Notes under the pieces: generated by a model
What the model was told of the DNA's origin: nothing
The model's database searches: none
The model's input: the letters and a program-made list of their open reading frames with translations, nothing else
Assembly: GCA_903909435.1 (NCBI GenBank)
Contig: CAIVVT010000133.1
Coordinates: 1-34,956, forward strand
DNA: 34,956 bases
Source of the DNA: an uncultured Acidobacteriia bacterium
GTDB taxonomy: Bacteria; Acidobacteriota; Terriglobia; Bryobacterales; Bryobacteraceae
Direction: 5' to 3'
Position numbers and translations under genes: made by a program
Shown: piece by piece, positions 8,285 to 15,433 of the stretch
Layout: each line of letters begins with the position of its first letter
Position numbering within the stretch: the first letter of the stretch is position 1

Positions 8285-8836
8285 CTAGATCATCTCGCGC
8301 AGCAGTTCCGGGCGCGGATTCGGGATCAGAACCTTATTGACCAGCAACCCCTTGCGGGCCACCGCCTGCGCACCCGCCTCAAGAGCGCTGCGCACGGAAG
8401 AAACGCTTCCCGTAATGGTCGCGAAGGCTTTGCCGCCCAGGGCCATGGCCAGCCGGACTTCGATCAACTGCACGCGCGCGGCCTTGGCCATTGCGTCGGC
8501 GCCCTCAATCAGGCTGGCCACGGAAAACGCTTCGAGGATCCCCAGCGACTCCAGTTGCGTCACGTGCGAGATGCCGCTGAGAGCCGGAAAGAGATCGTCA
8601 TGCACATTCGGGATGATGAAAGTGTCCACCAGCGAGAAGTCGCCCACCTCGCGCCCGGCGTGCACGGCCGATTCGACGTCGGCTACAGCGCCCCGCACCA
8701 GGACCATGTATTTGCCGCTGCAGATCGTGCGCGCGAGCACAAGTTCAACGTCGGCCGATTTCAGCATTGCGTCGGTTACGGCGAATCCTGCCGCGATGCT
8801 GGATAGCTCGATCAGCCCGATTGAGTTCCTGGCCAA
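8285..8836 (-). CDS. pduT: PduT-like Fe-S microcompartment shell protein (tandem BMC)
   Basis: A 183-aa protein of two fused BMC domains (about 1-90 and 95-183), the size and layout of the trimeric shell protein PduT. The first domain opens SIGLIELSSIAAGF and the second LGILEAFSVASLIEG. Cys39 in TICSGKYM matches the PduT cysteine that holds a [4Fe-4S] cluster in the trimer pore. The C-terminal KGLLVNKVLIPNPRPELLREM also matches PduT closely. The start is TTG 8836, supported by AGGAG eight bases upstream. It follows the PduS-like gene by 14 bp. In the Pdu system PduT is thought to pass electrons across the shell to or from PduS. No hexameric or pentameric shell gene is present in this window. 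Confidence 0.92.
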   Translation of the reverse strand: MARNSIGLIELSSIAAGFAVTDAMLKSADVELVLARTICSGKYMVLVRGAVADVESAVHAGREVGDFSLVDTFIIPNVHDDLFPALSGISHVTQLESLGILEAFSVASLIEGADAMAKAARVQLIEVRLAMALGGKAFATITGSVSSVRSALEAGAQAVARKGLLVNKVLIPNPRPELLREMI

Positions 8837-8850
8837 AGTGCAAGCTCCTA

Positions 8851-10176
8851 TTACGCTTCTATCTCGACGAACTCAGCCGTCACCCGCGTCACGCGGCCGT
8901 CGATGCTCGCGTGGACGTTGGCCCCCAAGGCGCCCTCGTCCATTTTTGCGACGGGATCACCGGCGCGCAGCCGATCTCCCTCAGCCACCACCGGCTTAGC
9001 GGGAATGCCCGCATGTTGCTTGGTGAACAGCTTCACTCGCGCCGGCTTCGGCCCGCGTTCGGTAAAGGGCGTGTGGGCGTCGTACTCCTCGACAGCCAGC
9101 CGCTGCCGCAGCATCGATTGGGGGACGCGGCGATATTCCTTCATCGGATGGACGCGCACGGGCCGTTCCTGCTGAAAGCGTATGCCTGCCGCGCGCAGGT
9201 CCAGTTTGGCCGCATCGCAGGCCTCCTTGGGATACAGATCCTCCGGGCAGGCATACAGGGTACACAGCCCACATGCGCAGCACAGGGAGCCCCACTGGTT
9301 CCAGTTGTCTTTGCCTGCCAGCGTGAAGCCCAAGCTCCGCATCACCTTGTGCGGCTGCACGTCGTAGCCGAGCAGGTAGCGCGGGCAGAATTCCGTGCAA
9401 TAGCTACACTGGTCGCAGGCCGAGCGGCCGATCCGTTCCATCGCTTGCACCGGGCGGCTCTTGCGCTGCACCAGCGGATGCGTTTTGGGCAATACGATCA
9501 ACCCGCAAGTGGTTTTCGTCGTGATGCCGGTTAGGTCGAATGTGAGCGTACCCATCATCATCCCGCTCACGAAGATGCCGTAATCGGCGACGCTCGGGCC
9601 GCCTGCGCAGGCCAGCAGGTCGGAAAAGCTGGTGCCGAGTGGTGTCCAGAAGCTCACCGGCTTCTTCACTGCGCCCGAGATGCTAACGAACTTGCGGGTC
9701 ACGGGCTGGCCCTGAGCTGCCTGCTCCACGTTGTAGAGCGTCTCGACGTTGTTGACGACGCAGCCCACGTTCAGCGGGATGCCACCGGCCGGGATCAGCC
9801 GTCCGGTCGCCGCATACACGAGTTCGTACTCGTCGCCGGAGGGATAGAAATCACCGAGCAGGCAGAACTTGCACCCCTCGCGGTCGGCGTGTGGGCGCAG
9901 AGCTTCAATCGCTTCGTGGTTCTTTTCTTTCACCCCGATGACGGCCTGACTCGCGCCGGTTGCGGCCGCCATGCGCTTCAATCCGGCCACGACTTGCTCC
10001 GGGTGGCGGCGCATCAATTCGAAGTCCTTGTGCAGCAAGGGCTCGCACTCCGCGCCATTTGCGAGCAGAAACTCAGCCGCGGACGCGGCTTTCACCGACG
10101 TGGGGAAACCGGCGCCCCCGGCGCCCACCACTCCCATCTCGCGCAGTGTCTCAGCGAGTTTCACGTTGTCCGGCAT
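8851..10176 (-). CDS. pduS: PduS-like cobalamin reductase / RnfC-like Fe-S flavoprotein
   Basis: A 441-aa electron-transfer protein of the RnfC/NuoF-like type. GVVGAGGAGFPT (15-26) is the flavin/nucleotide-site loop. A SLBB-like region follows (about 160-240). Two ferredoxin-type [4Fe-4S] motifs are intact: Cys254/257/260/264 and Cys299/302/305/310. A C-terminal barrel-sandwich domain ends the protein. Length and order match PduS, which reduces cob(III)alamin to support diol dehydratase in propanediol microcompartments. A GTG start at 10218 is possible, but ATG 10176 is preferred because known PduS proteins begin just before the GAGGAGFP loop and a -10-like TATATT lies between the two. GAGG directly abuts the ATG. 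It diverges from recN. No B12-dependent enzyme is encoded nearby, so the electron acceptor here is unknown. Confidence 0.9.
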   Translation of the reverse strand: MPDNVKLAETLREMGVVGAGGAGFPTSVKAASAAEFLLANGAECEPLLHKDFELMRRHPEQVVAGLKRMAAATGASQAVIGVKEKNHEAIEALRPHADREGCKFCLLGDFYPSGDEYELVYAATGRLIPAGGIPLNVGCVVNNVETLYNVEQAAQGQPVTRKFVSISGAVKKPVSFWTPLGTSFSDLLACAGGPSVADYGIFVSGMMMGTLTFDLTGITTKTTCGLIVLPKTHPLVQRKSRPVQAMERIGRSACDQCSYCTEFCPRYLLGYDVQPHKVMRSLGFTLAGKDNWNQWGSLCCACGLCTLYACPEDLYPKEACDAAKLDLRAAGIRFQQERPVRVHPMKEYRRVPQSMLRQRLAVEEYDAHTPFTERGPKPARVKLFTKQHAGIPAKPVVAEGDRLRAGDPVAKMDEGALGANVHASIDGRVTRVTAEFVEIEA

Positions 10177-10188
10177 CCTCAACGGCCC

Positions 10189-10194
10189 AATATA
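10189..10194 (-). promoter_or_regulatory. -10-like box close to the pduS start
   Basis: On the minus strand TATATT (5 of 6 matches to TATAAT) ends 12 nt before ATG 10176. No -35 consensus is seen at 17 bp. If used, the transcript would begin only a few bases before the ATG. Confidence 0.4.
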
Positions 10195-10246
10195 GCGCAC
10201 GCGCGGGTTCGCAACCACGTTGAAGCGCGTCCCGTTCGTGAAAGAC

Positions 10247-10252
10247 TATAAT
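10247..10252 (+). promoter_or_regulatory. Perfect -10 box just before recN
   Basis: A consensus TATAAT ends 9 nt before the recN ATG (10262). The nearest -35-like string, TTGAAG at 10220-10225, is 21 bp away, which is long. No Shine-Dalgarno lies between the box and the ATG, so a leaderless or near-leaderless recN mRNA is predicted. Confidence 0.5.
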
Positions 10253-10261
10253 CTGGCACGC

Positions 10262-11947
10262 ATGCTGCTCGAACTGGTGGTCGAGAATTTCGCTGTGGTT
10301 GAACGTCTCCGGCTCAGCTTGCACTCCGGGCTCAACGCCCTAACTGGTGAGACCGGCAGTGGCAAGTCGTTGGTGGTGGACGCGCTCTCGCTGCTGTTTG
10401 GCGGGCGGGCATCCACTGACGTGATCCGGACCGGGGCCGAACGCGCCTTCGTTTCAGGCCGTTTCGAGTTGCCGCAAGCTCCAGGCTTGACGCCGCTGCT
10501 TGCCGCCGCCGGAATCGAGCCCGAGGACGGCGAACTACTCATCGAGCGCGAGATTCTGGCCAACGGAAAAAGCCGCGCGTACGCCGCCAGCCGCCCGGTC
10601 ACGGCCGCCCTACTGCGCGATATTGCGCCGTTCCTGGGCGACATCCATGGGCAGCACGATCAGCAGAAGCTCCTCTCTTCAGACGCTCAGCGCGAATTGT
10701 TGGACGAGGCGGCCTTGCACGAGGCGGAGTTATCCGCCGTGGCTTCGGCCTGGCGGGACTGGCGTGCCGCGATCGCCGAGTTGGAAGTTCTCGACCGCAC
10801 GGAGCAGGAAAAGCTGCGGTTAGCCGACCTCTGGAATATCCAGCGGCGCGAGATTGAAGCGCTCAAGTTGCAGCCCGGTGAGGACGCCCGACTGGAGCAG
10901 GAAAGCTGCGTATTAAGGAACGTCGGCCGACTCACTGAAAACGTGAACGAGGCCTTCGACTCGCTGAGTGAGAACGAGAACTCGGCGTCGAAGACCATCG
11001 CGCGGGCGATGAAGCGTCTCGAGGAAATCGTTCGAATCGACGCGAAGATGTCAGGAATCCTCGAACTCCTTCAGCCGGCGCGAATTGCGGTGTCCGAAGC
11101 GGCTCGCGAGTTGAGCCACTATTTGGGAGCATTGGAAGCGGATCCCACCCGTTTGGAGAGCGTGGAGACCCGGTTGGCGCAAATCGAGAAGCTGAAGCGC
11201 AAGTACGGTCTGACGATCGACGACGTACTCGCCTTTCTCGCCGACGTTCAGGCGAAACTCGAAGCCGTGGAGAGTGCGGGTGAGCGCCGCGCGGCCTTGC
11301 AGGTGCGCATCGCAAAACTTGAAGACGGTTATCGCAAGGTCGCGCTGGCGCTGCGGAGTCTGCGCCAAAAGGCAGCCAAGTCGCTGCAAAAGGCCGTGGA
11401 GTCCGAGCTTACCGGACTCGCCATGCAGGGTGTGACGTTCGTGATTGCGCTGTGCGAATCCGAGCCGTCGCCGCACGGATTCGACTCGGTTGAGTTTTTG
11501 GTCAGCGCGAATGCGGGTGAAGAACCACGCCCGCTCGACCGTGTCGCCAGCGGAGGCGAGCTTTCGCGCATCGCTCTGGCCCTGAAGGCCTGCCTCGCCC
11601 TACGGCCTTCCAAAGGGAGCGGCGCGCGCACACTAGTCTTCGACGAAGTGGATTCGGGCGTTGGCGGAGCGGCGGCCGAAACAATCGGCCGCAGGCTGAA
11701 GCGCATCGCCCGGTCCAGTCAGGTGCTCTGTGTGACGCACCTGGCGCAGATCGCGAGTTTCGCCGACCATCACTACGTGGTCGAGAAGCGGCAGGTGGGC
11801 GGCAGAACTACGGCCAGCGTGGAGGAACTCAGCGCCGCGCAGCGCGTGCGGGAGATTGGCCGAATGCTTTCCGGGCAGCACCTCTCCGACGAGGCGCTGC
11901 GCCACGCGGCCCGACTGGTGGAAGAATCGGCCCGGGCGGTAGTGTAG
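10262..11947 (+). CDS. recN: DNA repair protein RecN
   Basis: A 561-aa SMC-like ATPase of double-strand-break repair. The Walker A is GETGSGKS (29-36) in a typical RecN opening (LLELVVENFAVVERL). A GDIHGQHDQQ phrase follows the head lobe, and the middle is a long charged coiled coil. The C-terminal head carries the signature VASGGELSRIALALK, Walker B TLVFDEVDSGVGG and the CVTHLAQIASFADHHY switch region. Length is normal for the family. The start is ATG 10262; an in-frame TTG at 10220 lies upstream of the likely promoter. It stops 7 bp before rlmH, so the two are probably co-transcribed. Confidence 0.96.
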   Translation: MLLELVVENFAVVERLRLSLHSGLNALTGETGSGKSLVVDALSLLFGGRASTDVIRTGAERAFVSGRFELPQAPGLTPLLAAAGIEPEDGELLIEREILANGKSRAYAASRPVTAALLRDIAPFLGDIHGQHDQQKLLSSDAQRELLDEAALHEAELSAVASAWRDWRAAIAELEVLDRTEQEKLRLADLWNIQRREIEALKLQPGEDARLEQESCVLRNVGRLTENVNEAFDSLSENENSASKTIARAMKRLEEIVRIDAKMSGILELLQPARIAVSEAARELSHYLGALEADPTRLESVETRLAQIEKLKRKYGLTIDDVLAFLADVQAKLEAVESAGERRAALQVRIAKLEDGYRKVALALRSLRQKAAKSLQKAVESELTGLAMQGVTFVIALCESEPSPHGFDSVEFLVSANAGEEPRPLDRVASGGELSRIALALKACLALRPSKGSGARTLVFDEVDSGVGGAAAETIGRRLKRIARSSQVLCVTHLAQIASFADHHYVVEKRQVGGRTTASVEELSAAQRVREIGRMLSGQHLSDEALRHAARLVEESARAVV

Positions 11948-11954
11948 GGGCGAG

Positions 11955-12374
11955 ATGAAGCTCTGGCTCTACTTCGTGGGCAAGCCGCGCGACGCAAATG
12001 CCAACGGTATGGCGGAGGAGTTCCTCAAGCGCAGTTCGCGCTACATGCAGTGTGAGATGCGCGAAATTCAGCCGGCGCGCTTCGACCTCTTTGCCAAACA
12101 CGCCTCAGCACGCAAGGTGTTCCTCGACCCAGCCGGCAAACCTATGGATTCAAACCGCTTTGCAGCAATGTTGAACGAGGCGGAAGGGCAAGCCCGGGAC
12201 CTCGTGTTCCTCGTCGGCGGACACGACGGTTTGCCATCTGAGTGGAAGCCGCGCGCGGACCTGTTACTCTCCTTGTCGGCCATGACGATGCCGCACGAAT
12301 TGGCCCGGGCCGTGCTTGCCGAGCAGATCTACCGCGGCCTGACGATCTTGCGCGGGCATCCCTACCCGCGCTGA
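11955..12374 (+). CDS. rlmH: 23S rRNA (pseudouridine-1915-N3)-methyltransferase RlmH
   Basis: A 139-aa SPOUT-family methyltransferase that modifies helix 69 of 23S rRNA in the assembled ribosome. The family's C-terminal knot motif is clear: LSLSAMTMPHELARAVLAEQ, then IYRGLTILRGHPYPR. The FLVGGHDGLP phrase is the cofactor-binding loop. One difference is the last residues: YPR where most family members end YHK or YHR. It is a little shorter than the common 155 aa. It sits 7 bp after recN and 71 bp before accD. Confidence 0.93.
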   Translation: MKLWLYFVGKPRDANANGMAEEFLKRSSRYMQCEMREIQPARFDLFAKHASARKVFLDPAGKPMDSNRFAAMLNEAEGQARDLVFLVGGHDGLPSEWKPRADLLLSLSAMTMPHELARAVLAEQIYRGLTILRGHPYPR

Positions 12375-12445
12375 CGGGGTTGGTGCGCTGGTGCGAGACG
12401 GGCATTGCCACGGCCATTGTGGACACTGTAGCTTGGAGAGTGGGC

Positions 12446-13312
12446 ATGGACTGGTTTAAAGTACCCCGCAAAGTCGCTAAGGTTAGCGAAGACGAGAAGC
12501 ACGTCCGCACCGAAGGGTTGTGGATCAAGTGCGAAGGCTGCCACCAGATCATCTGGCGCAAGGACCTCGAAGAGACCCTGAACTGCTGCCCGAAATGCAA
12601 CCGGCATTTCCGCATCGACGCACTCTCCCGTTTGAAGACATTGCTCGACGATGAGTGGATTGAGCACGATCGCGAGCTTTCTTCCACCGATCCACTAGGC
12701 TTCGTCGATGCCAAGCCGTACCGCCAGCGCCTGGCATCGATGCAGAAAGCGCTCGGTATGCGGGACGCCATTTACTCCGTCGAAGGCAAACTCGCCGGGC
12801 GGACCGTTAACGTCTGCTCGTTGGAGTTGCGCTTCATTGGTGGCAGTATGGGCTCCGTGGTCGGCGAGAAGATAACGCGCGCAGTCGAGCGATCGCTTGC
12901 CACCCGCAACCCGTTGATCATCGTCTCGGCTTCGGGCGGAGCGCGCATGCAGGAAGGTGCGGTGAGCCTGATGCAGTTGGGTAAGATCTGCTGCGCCCTC
13001 ATGCGTCTCGACCAGGCTGGAGTTCCGTTTATCAGCGTTCTGACCGACCCGACCACGGGCGGGGTCACCGCCAGTTTTGCGATGCTGGGCGACCTGAACA
13101 TCGCCGAACCGGGAGCCCAGATCGGCTTTGCCGGTCCGCGCGTCATCGAGCAGACCATTCGCCAGAAGCTGCCCGAGGGATTCCAGACTGCCGAGTTCGT
13201 TCTGCAGCACGGTTTCCTGGATGCCGTGGTGAAGCGCTCCGAGATGAAGAGCTACATCGCGAATGCTCTCGACTTTCTCAGCGGCCCGGTAGGCGCGCAG
13301 TCGCAGGCATGA
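12446..13312 (+). CDS. accD: Acetyl-CoA carboxylase carboxyltransferase subunit beta
   Basis: A 288-aa beta subunit of the carboxyltransferase that makes malonyl-CoA for fatty-acid synthesis, partner of AccA. The N-terminal zinc ribbon is Cys29, Cys32, Cys48 and Cys51 (CEGC...CPKC). The crotonase-fold body has IVSASGGARMQEG (159-171), LTDPTTGGVTASFA and GFAGPRVIEQTI. The start at ATG 12446 follows GGAGAG at 5 bases; the open frame upstream only overlaps rlmH in another phase. accA is not in the window, which is common because the two subunits are often encoded apart. Confidence 0.96.
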   Translation: MDWFKVPRKVAKVSEDEKHVRTEGLWIKCEGCHQIIWRKDLEETLNCCPKCNRHFRIDALSRLKTLLDDEWIEHDRELSSTDPLGFVDAKPYRQRLASMQKALGMRDAIYSVEGKLAGRTVNVCSLELRFIGGSMGSVVGEKITRAVERSLATRNPLIIVSASGGARMQEGAVSLMQLGKICCALMRLDQAGVPFISVLTDPTTGGVTASFAMLGDLNIAEPGAQIGFAGPRVIEQTIRQKLPEGFQTAEFVLQHGFLDAVVKRSEMKSYIANALDFLSGPVGAQSQA

Positions 13313-13379
13313 TCGTCCCCGCCCCTCAGCTGACAGACGCTCCGCGGCGAATACGTTATTCATATCGGGCGGGACGGCG

Positions 13380-15314
13380 ATGATCTCCCTCGTCAACGCC
13401 TCTAAACGCTACGGCCCGCGCGTGCTCTTCGAGAACGTCTCCTGGATGATCACTGGCCAGGATCGTGTGGGGCTGGTGGGCGCAAACGGAACGGGCAAGT
13501 CCACGGTGATGAAGATCCTGGGTGGGCTCGAAACCGTGGACGCGGGCGAGTGCACCTCGCAAAAGGGCATTAGCGCCGGGTACCTGCCCCAGGACGGTCT
13601 ACAGCTCTCCGGCCGCACGGTCTTCGCCGAATGTCTCTCCGTCTTCGACGAGCTGAAAGACATGGAGCGCGAGATGGGGCAACTGGTTCGGAGTCTGTCG
13701 GACCTCGATCCCGCCTCGGAGGAATACTCGGCCGCGGCGACCCGCTACACCAGTCTGGACGCCCAGTTCCGCAACCGTGACGGCTACGCCCTGGAGGCGA
13801 AAGTCGGAAGTGTACTCACCGGCCTCGGGTTCCCCAAGGAGGAGTGGACCAAACGCACGGAGTTCTTCTCTGGCGGCTGGCAGATGCGCATCACGCTCGC
13901 CAAACTGCTGCTGCAGCAGCCTGGCTTGTTATTGCTGGACGAGCCCACCAATCACCTTGACCTGGAAGCCCGCAACTGGCTTGAAGCATACCTCACGTCG
14001 TATCCGAATGCGTTCGTGCTGATCTCGCACGATCGTTATTTCCTGGATGTCACGACGAAGAAGATCGCCGAGCTTTGGAACAAGGGCCTGCACTTCTATT
14101 CGGGCAATTTCGAGTCCTACCTGCAGCAGAAGCAGGAGCGCCGGCTGATCCTGGAATCCGCCTTCCGGAACCAGCAGGAGCGGATCCAGCAACTCGAAGG
14201 CTTCATCAACCGCTTTCGCGCCACCGCAACCAAAGCGAAGCAGGTCCAGAGCCGCATCAAGGAGCTGGAGAAGATCGAGCGCATCGAGATTCCTCCCGAA
14301 GAAAAGGCCATCCACTTTTCCTTCCCGCAACCGAAGCCAAGTGGGCGCATCGTCGCACAATTCACGGGTGTCAGTAAGGCCTACGGCGAGCGCGTGATTC
14401 TCTCGGACGTGACCTTTCAGATCGAGCGAGGCGAGCGCGTAGTGCTGGTCGGCATCAACGGTGCGGGCAAGAGTACGTTGATCAAACTGCTCTCAGGGAT
14501 CGAGCCGCTCACGTCCGGCGATTACCGGATCGGGCACAATGTCCAGCCGGACTATTTCGCACAGGACCAGTACAAGGAACTCGACCCCGCATCGCAGTTG
14601 CTCGACGATCTTAGCTCTGTGGCGAATGGTAAAACCGTCACGGAACTTCGCAGCCTGCTGGGTTGCTTCCTGTTCAGCGAGGACGACGTCTTCAAACCCA
14701 TCGGAGTGCTGTCTGGGGGCGAGCGGAACCGTTACGCTCTGGCACGGATGCTGCTGAACCCGGCGAACTTCCTCCTGCTGGATGAGCCCACAAATCACCT
14801 GGACATGCGCGCCAAGGACGTCCTGCTCGAATCCCTCGAACAGTTCACGGGTACCGTGGTCCTGGTCAGCCACGATCGCTACTTCATCGACCGCCTGGCG
14901 ACGAAAGTGATCGAAGTGAAGGACGGCGCGGTCCGGGTCTACCCGGGTAATTACGAAGATTACCTGTTCCGTAAACAGCAGGAATCGGCTAACGCCTCGG
15001 CGGCTTCTCCAGCTGTGGCGGTGAACTCCGCCCCCGTTGCTGCCGATGAGTCGAAGGAGGAGATCGACACCGGACGCGTCCGGCGCTTGAACCCGATCAA
15101 GGCCAAGCAACTCGAAGACCGCGCCGCTGAACTGGAAGCCGAGTCCGCCGCGCTGGAGTCTGAGATCTCTGAGTTGGAAACGGCCTTGCAGGGTTTCGTC
15201 AGCGCGGAAGAGACACGGCGCCAAATGGACTTACTGGCGGCGAAAAAAGATCGCCACGACGAAGTCATTTCCGAGTGGGAACGGGTCAGCCTGCAACTTG
15301 AAGAAGCGCGTTGA
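13380..15314 (+). CDS. ABC-F family ATPase (ribosome-associated type)
   Basis: A 644-aa protein with two ABC ATPase domains and no membrane segment, the ABC-F layout. Walker A motifs are GANGTGKST (34-42) and GINGAGKST (about 359-367). Signatures are FSGGW (about 163) and LSGGE (about 442). Both domains have LLLLDEPTNHLD. Between them is the charged linker helix pair (about 245-310), the P-site tRNA interaction motif region. A C-terminal coiled coil (about 575-643) resembles Uup and YheS/ABCF3-type proteins. Such proteins act on translating or stalled ribosomes; some give antibiotic protection, but no resistance subgroup can be assigned by eye. It follows accD by 67 bp and converges with the UPF0182 gene. 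Confidence 0.93.
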   Translation: MISLVNASKRYGPRVLFENVSWMITGQDRVGLVGANGTGKSTVMKILGGLETVDAGECTSQKGISAGYLPQDGLQLSGRTVFAECLSVFDELKDMEREMGQLVRSLSDLDPASEEYSAAATRYTSLDAQFRNRDGYALEAKVGSVLTGLGFPKEEWTKRTEFFSGGWQMRITLAKLLLQQPGLLLLDEPTNHLDLEARNWLEAYLTSYPNAFVLISHDRYFLDVTTKKIAELWNKGLHFYSGNFESYLQQKQERRLILESAFRNQQERIQQLEGFINRFRATATKAKQVQSRIKELEKIERIEIPPEEKAIHFSFPQPKPSGRIVAQFTGVSKAYGERVILSDVTFQIERGERVVLVGINGAGKSTLIKLLSGIEPLTSGDYRIGHNVQPDYFAQDQYKELDPASQLLDDLSSVANGKTVTELRSLLGCFLFSEDDVFKPIGVLSGGERNRYALARMLLNPANFLLLDEPTNHLDMRAKDVLLESLEQFTGTVVLVSHDRYFIDRLATKVIEVKDGAVRVYPGNYEDYLFRKQQESANASAASPAVAVNSAPVAADESKEEIDTGRVRRLNPIKAKQLEDRAAELEAESAALESEISELETALQGFVSAEETRRQMDLLAAKKDRHDEVISEWERVSLQLEEAR

Positions 15315-15325
15315 GTGCTCTTTTG

Positions 15326-15368
15326 TGGGGCGGACCTCCAGGTCCGCGCGGGCTCTCCTGAGCCCGCT
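15326..15368 (+). repeat. Double-hairpin spacer repeat (copy 3)
   Basis: Two perfect hairpins stand in tandem: GCGGACCT-CC-AGGTCCGC (15331-15348) and GCGGGCTC-TCCT-GAGCCCGC (15349-15368), preceded by GTGGG. The layout is the same as at 100-142. It lies 11 bases after the ABC-F stop, where it could also end transcription, but no T-run follows. Confidence 0.75.
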
Positions 15369-15386
15369 CATCCGGACAAACAAGCG

Positions 15387-15425
15387 TGGCCTGGAGGCCC
15401 CGCGCGGCGCTTGAGCGCCGCTACA
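15387..15425 (-). repeat. Double-hairpin spacer repeat, inverted (copy 4)
   Basis: This is an inverted relative of the neighbouring copy. GGCCT-GG-AGGCC (15389-15400) is followed by GCGGCGCT-TG-AGCGCCGC (15405-15422). Together copies 3 and 4 fill the 119-bp gap between two convergent genes and could form a two-way terminator. Confidence 0.65.
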
Positions 15426-15433
15426 CAATTCAC

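Noticed and set aside
10177..10261. Cobalamin riboswitch upstream of the PduS-like gene
   Set aside because: The divergent gap is only 85 bp, too short, and no B12-box-like sequence is seen.
12242..12445. A 68-codon N-terminal extension of AccD overlapping rlmH
   Set aside because: AccD proteins begin near the MDWFK start and a ribosome site precedes ATG 12446; the extension is out-of-frame rlmH sequence.
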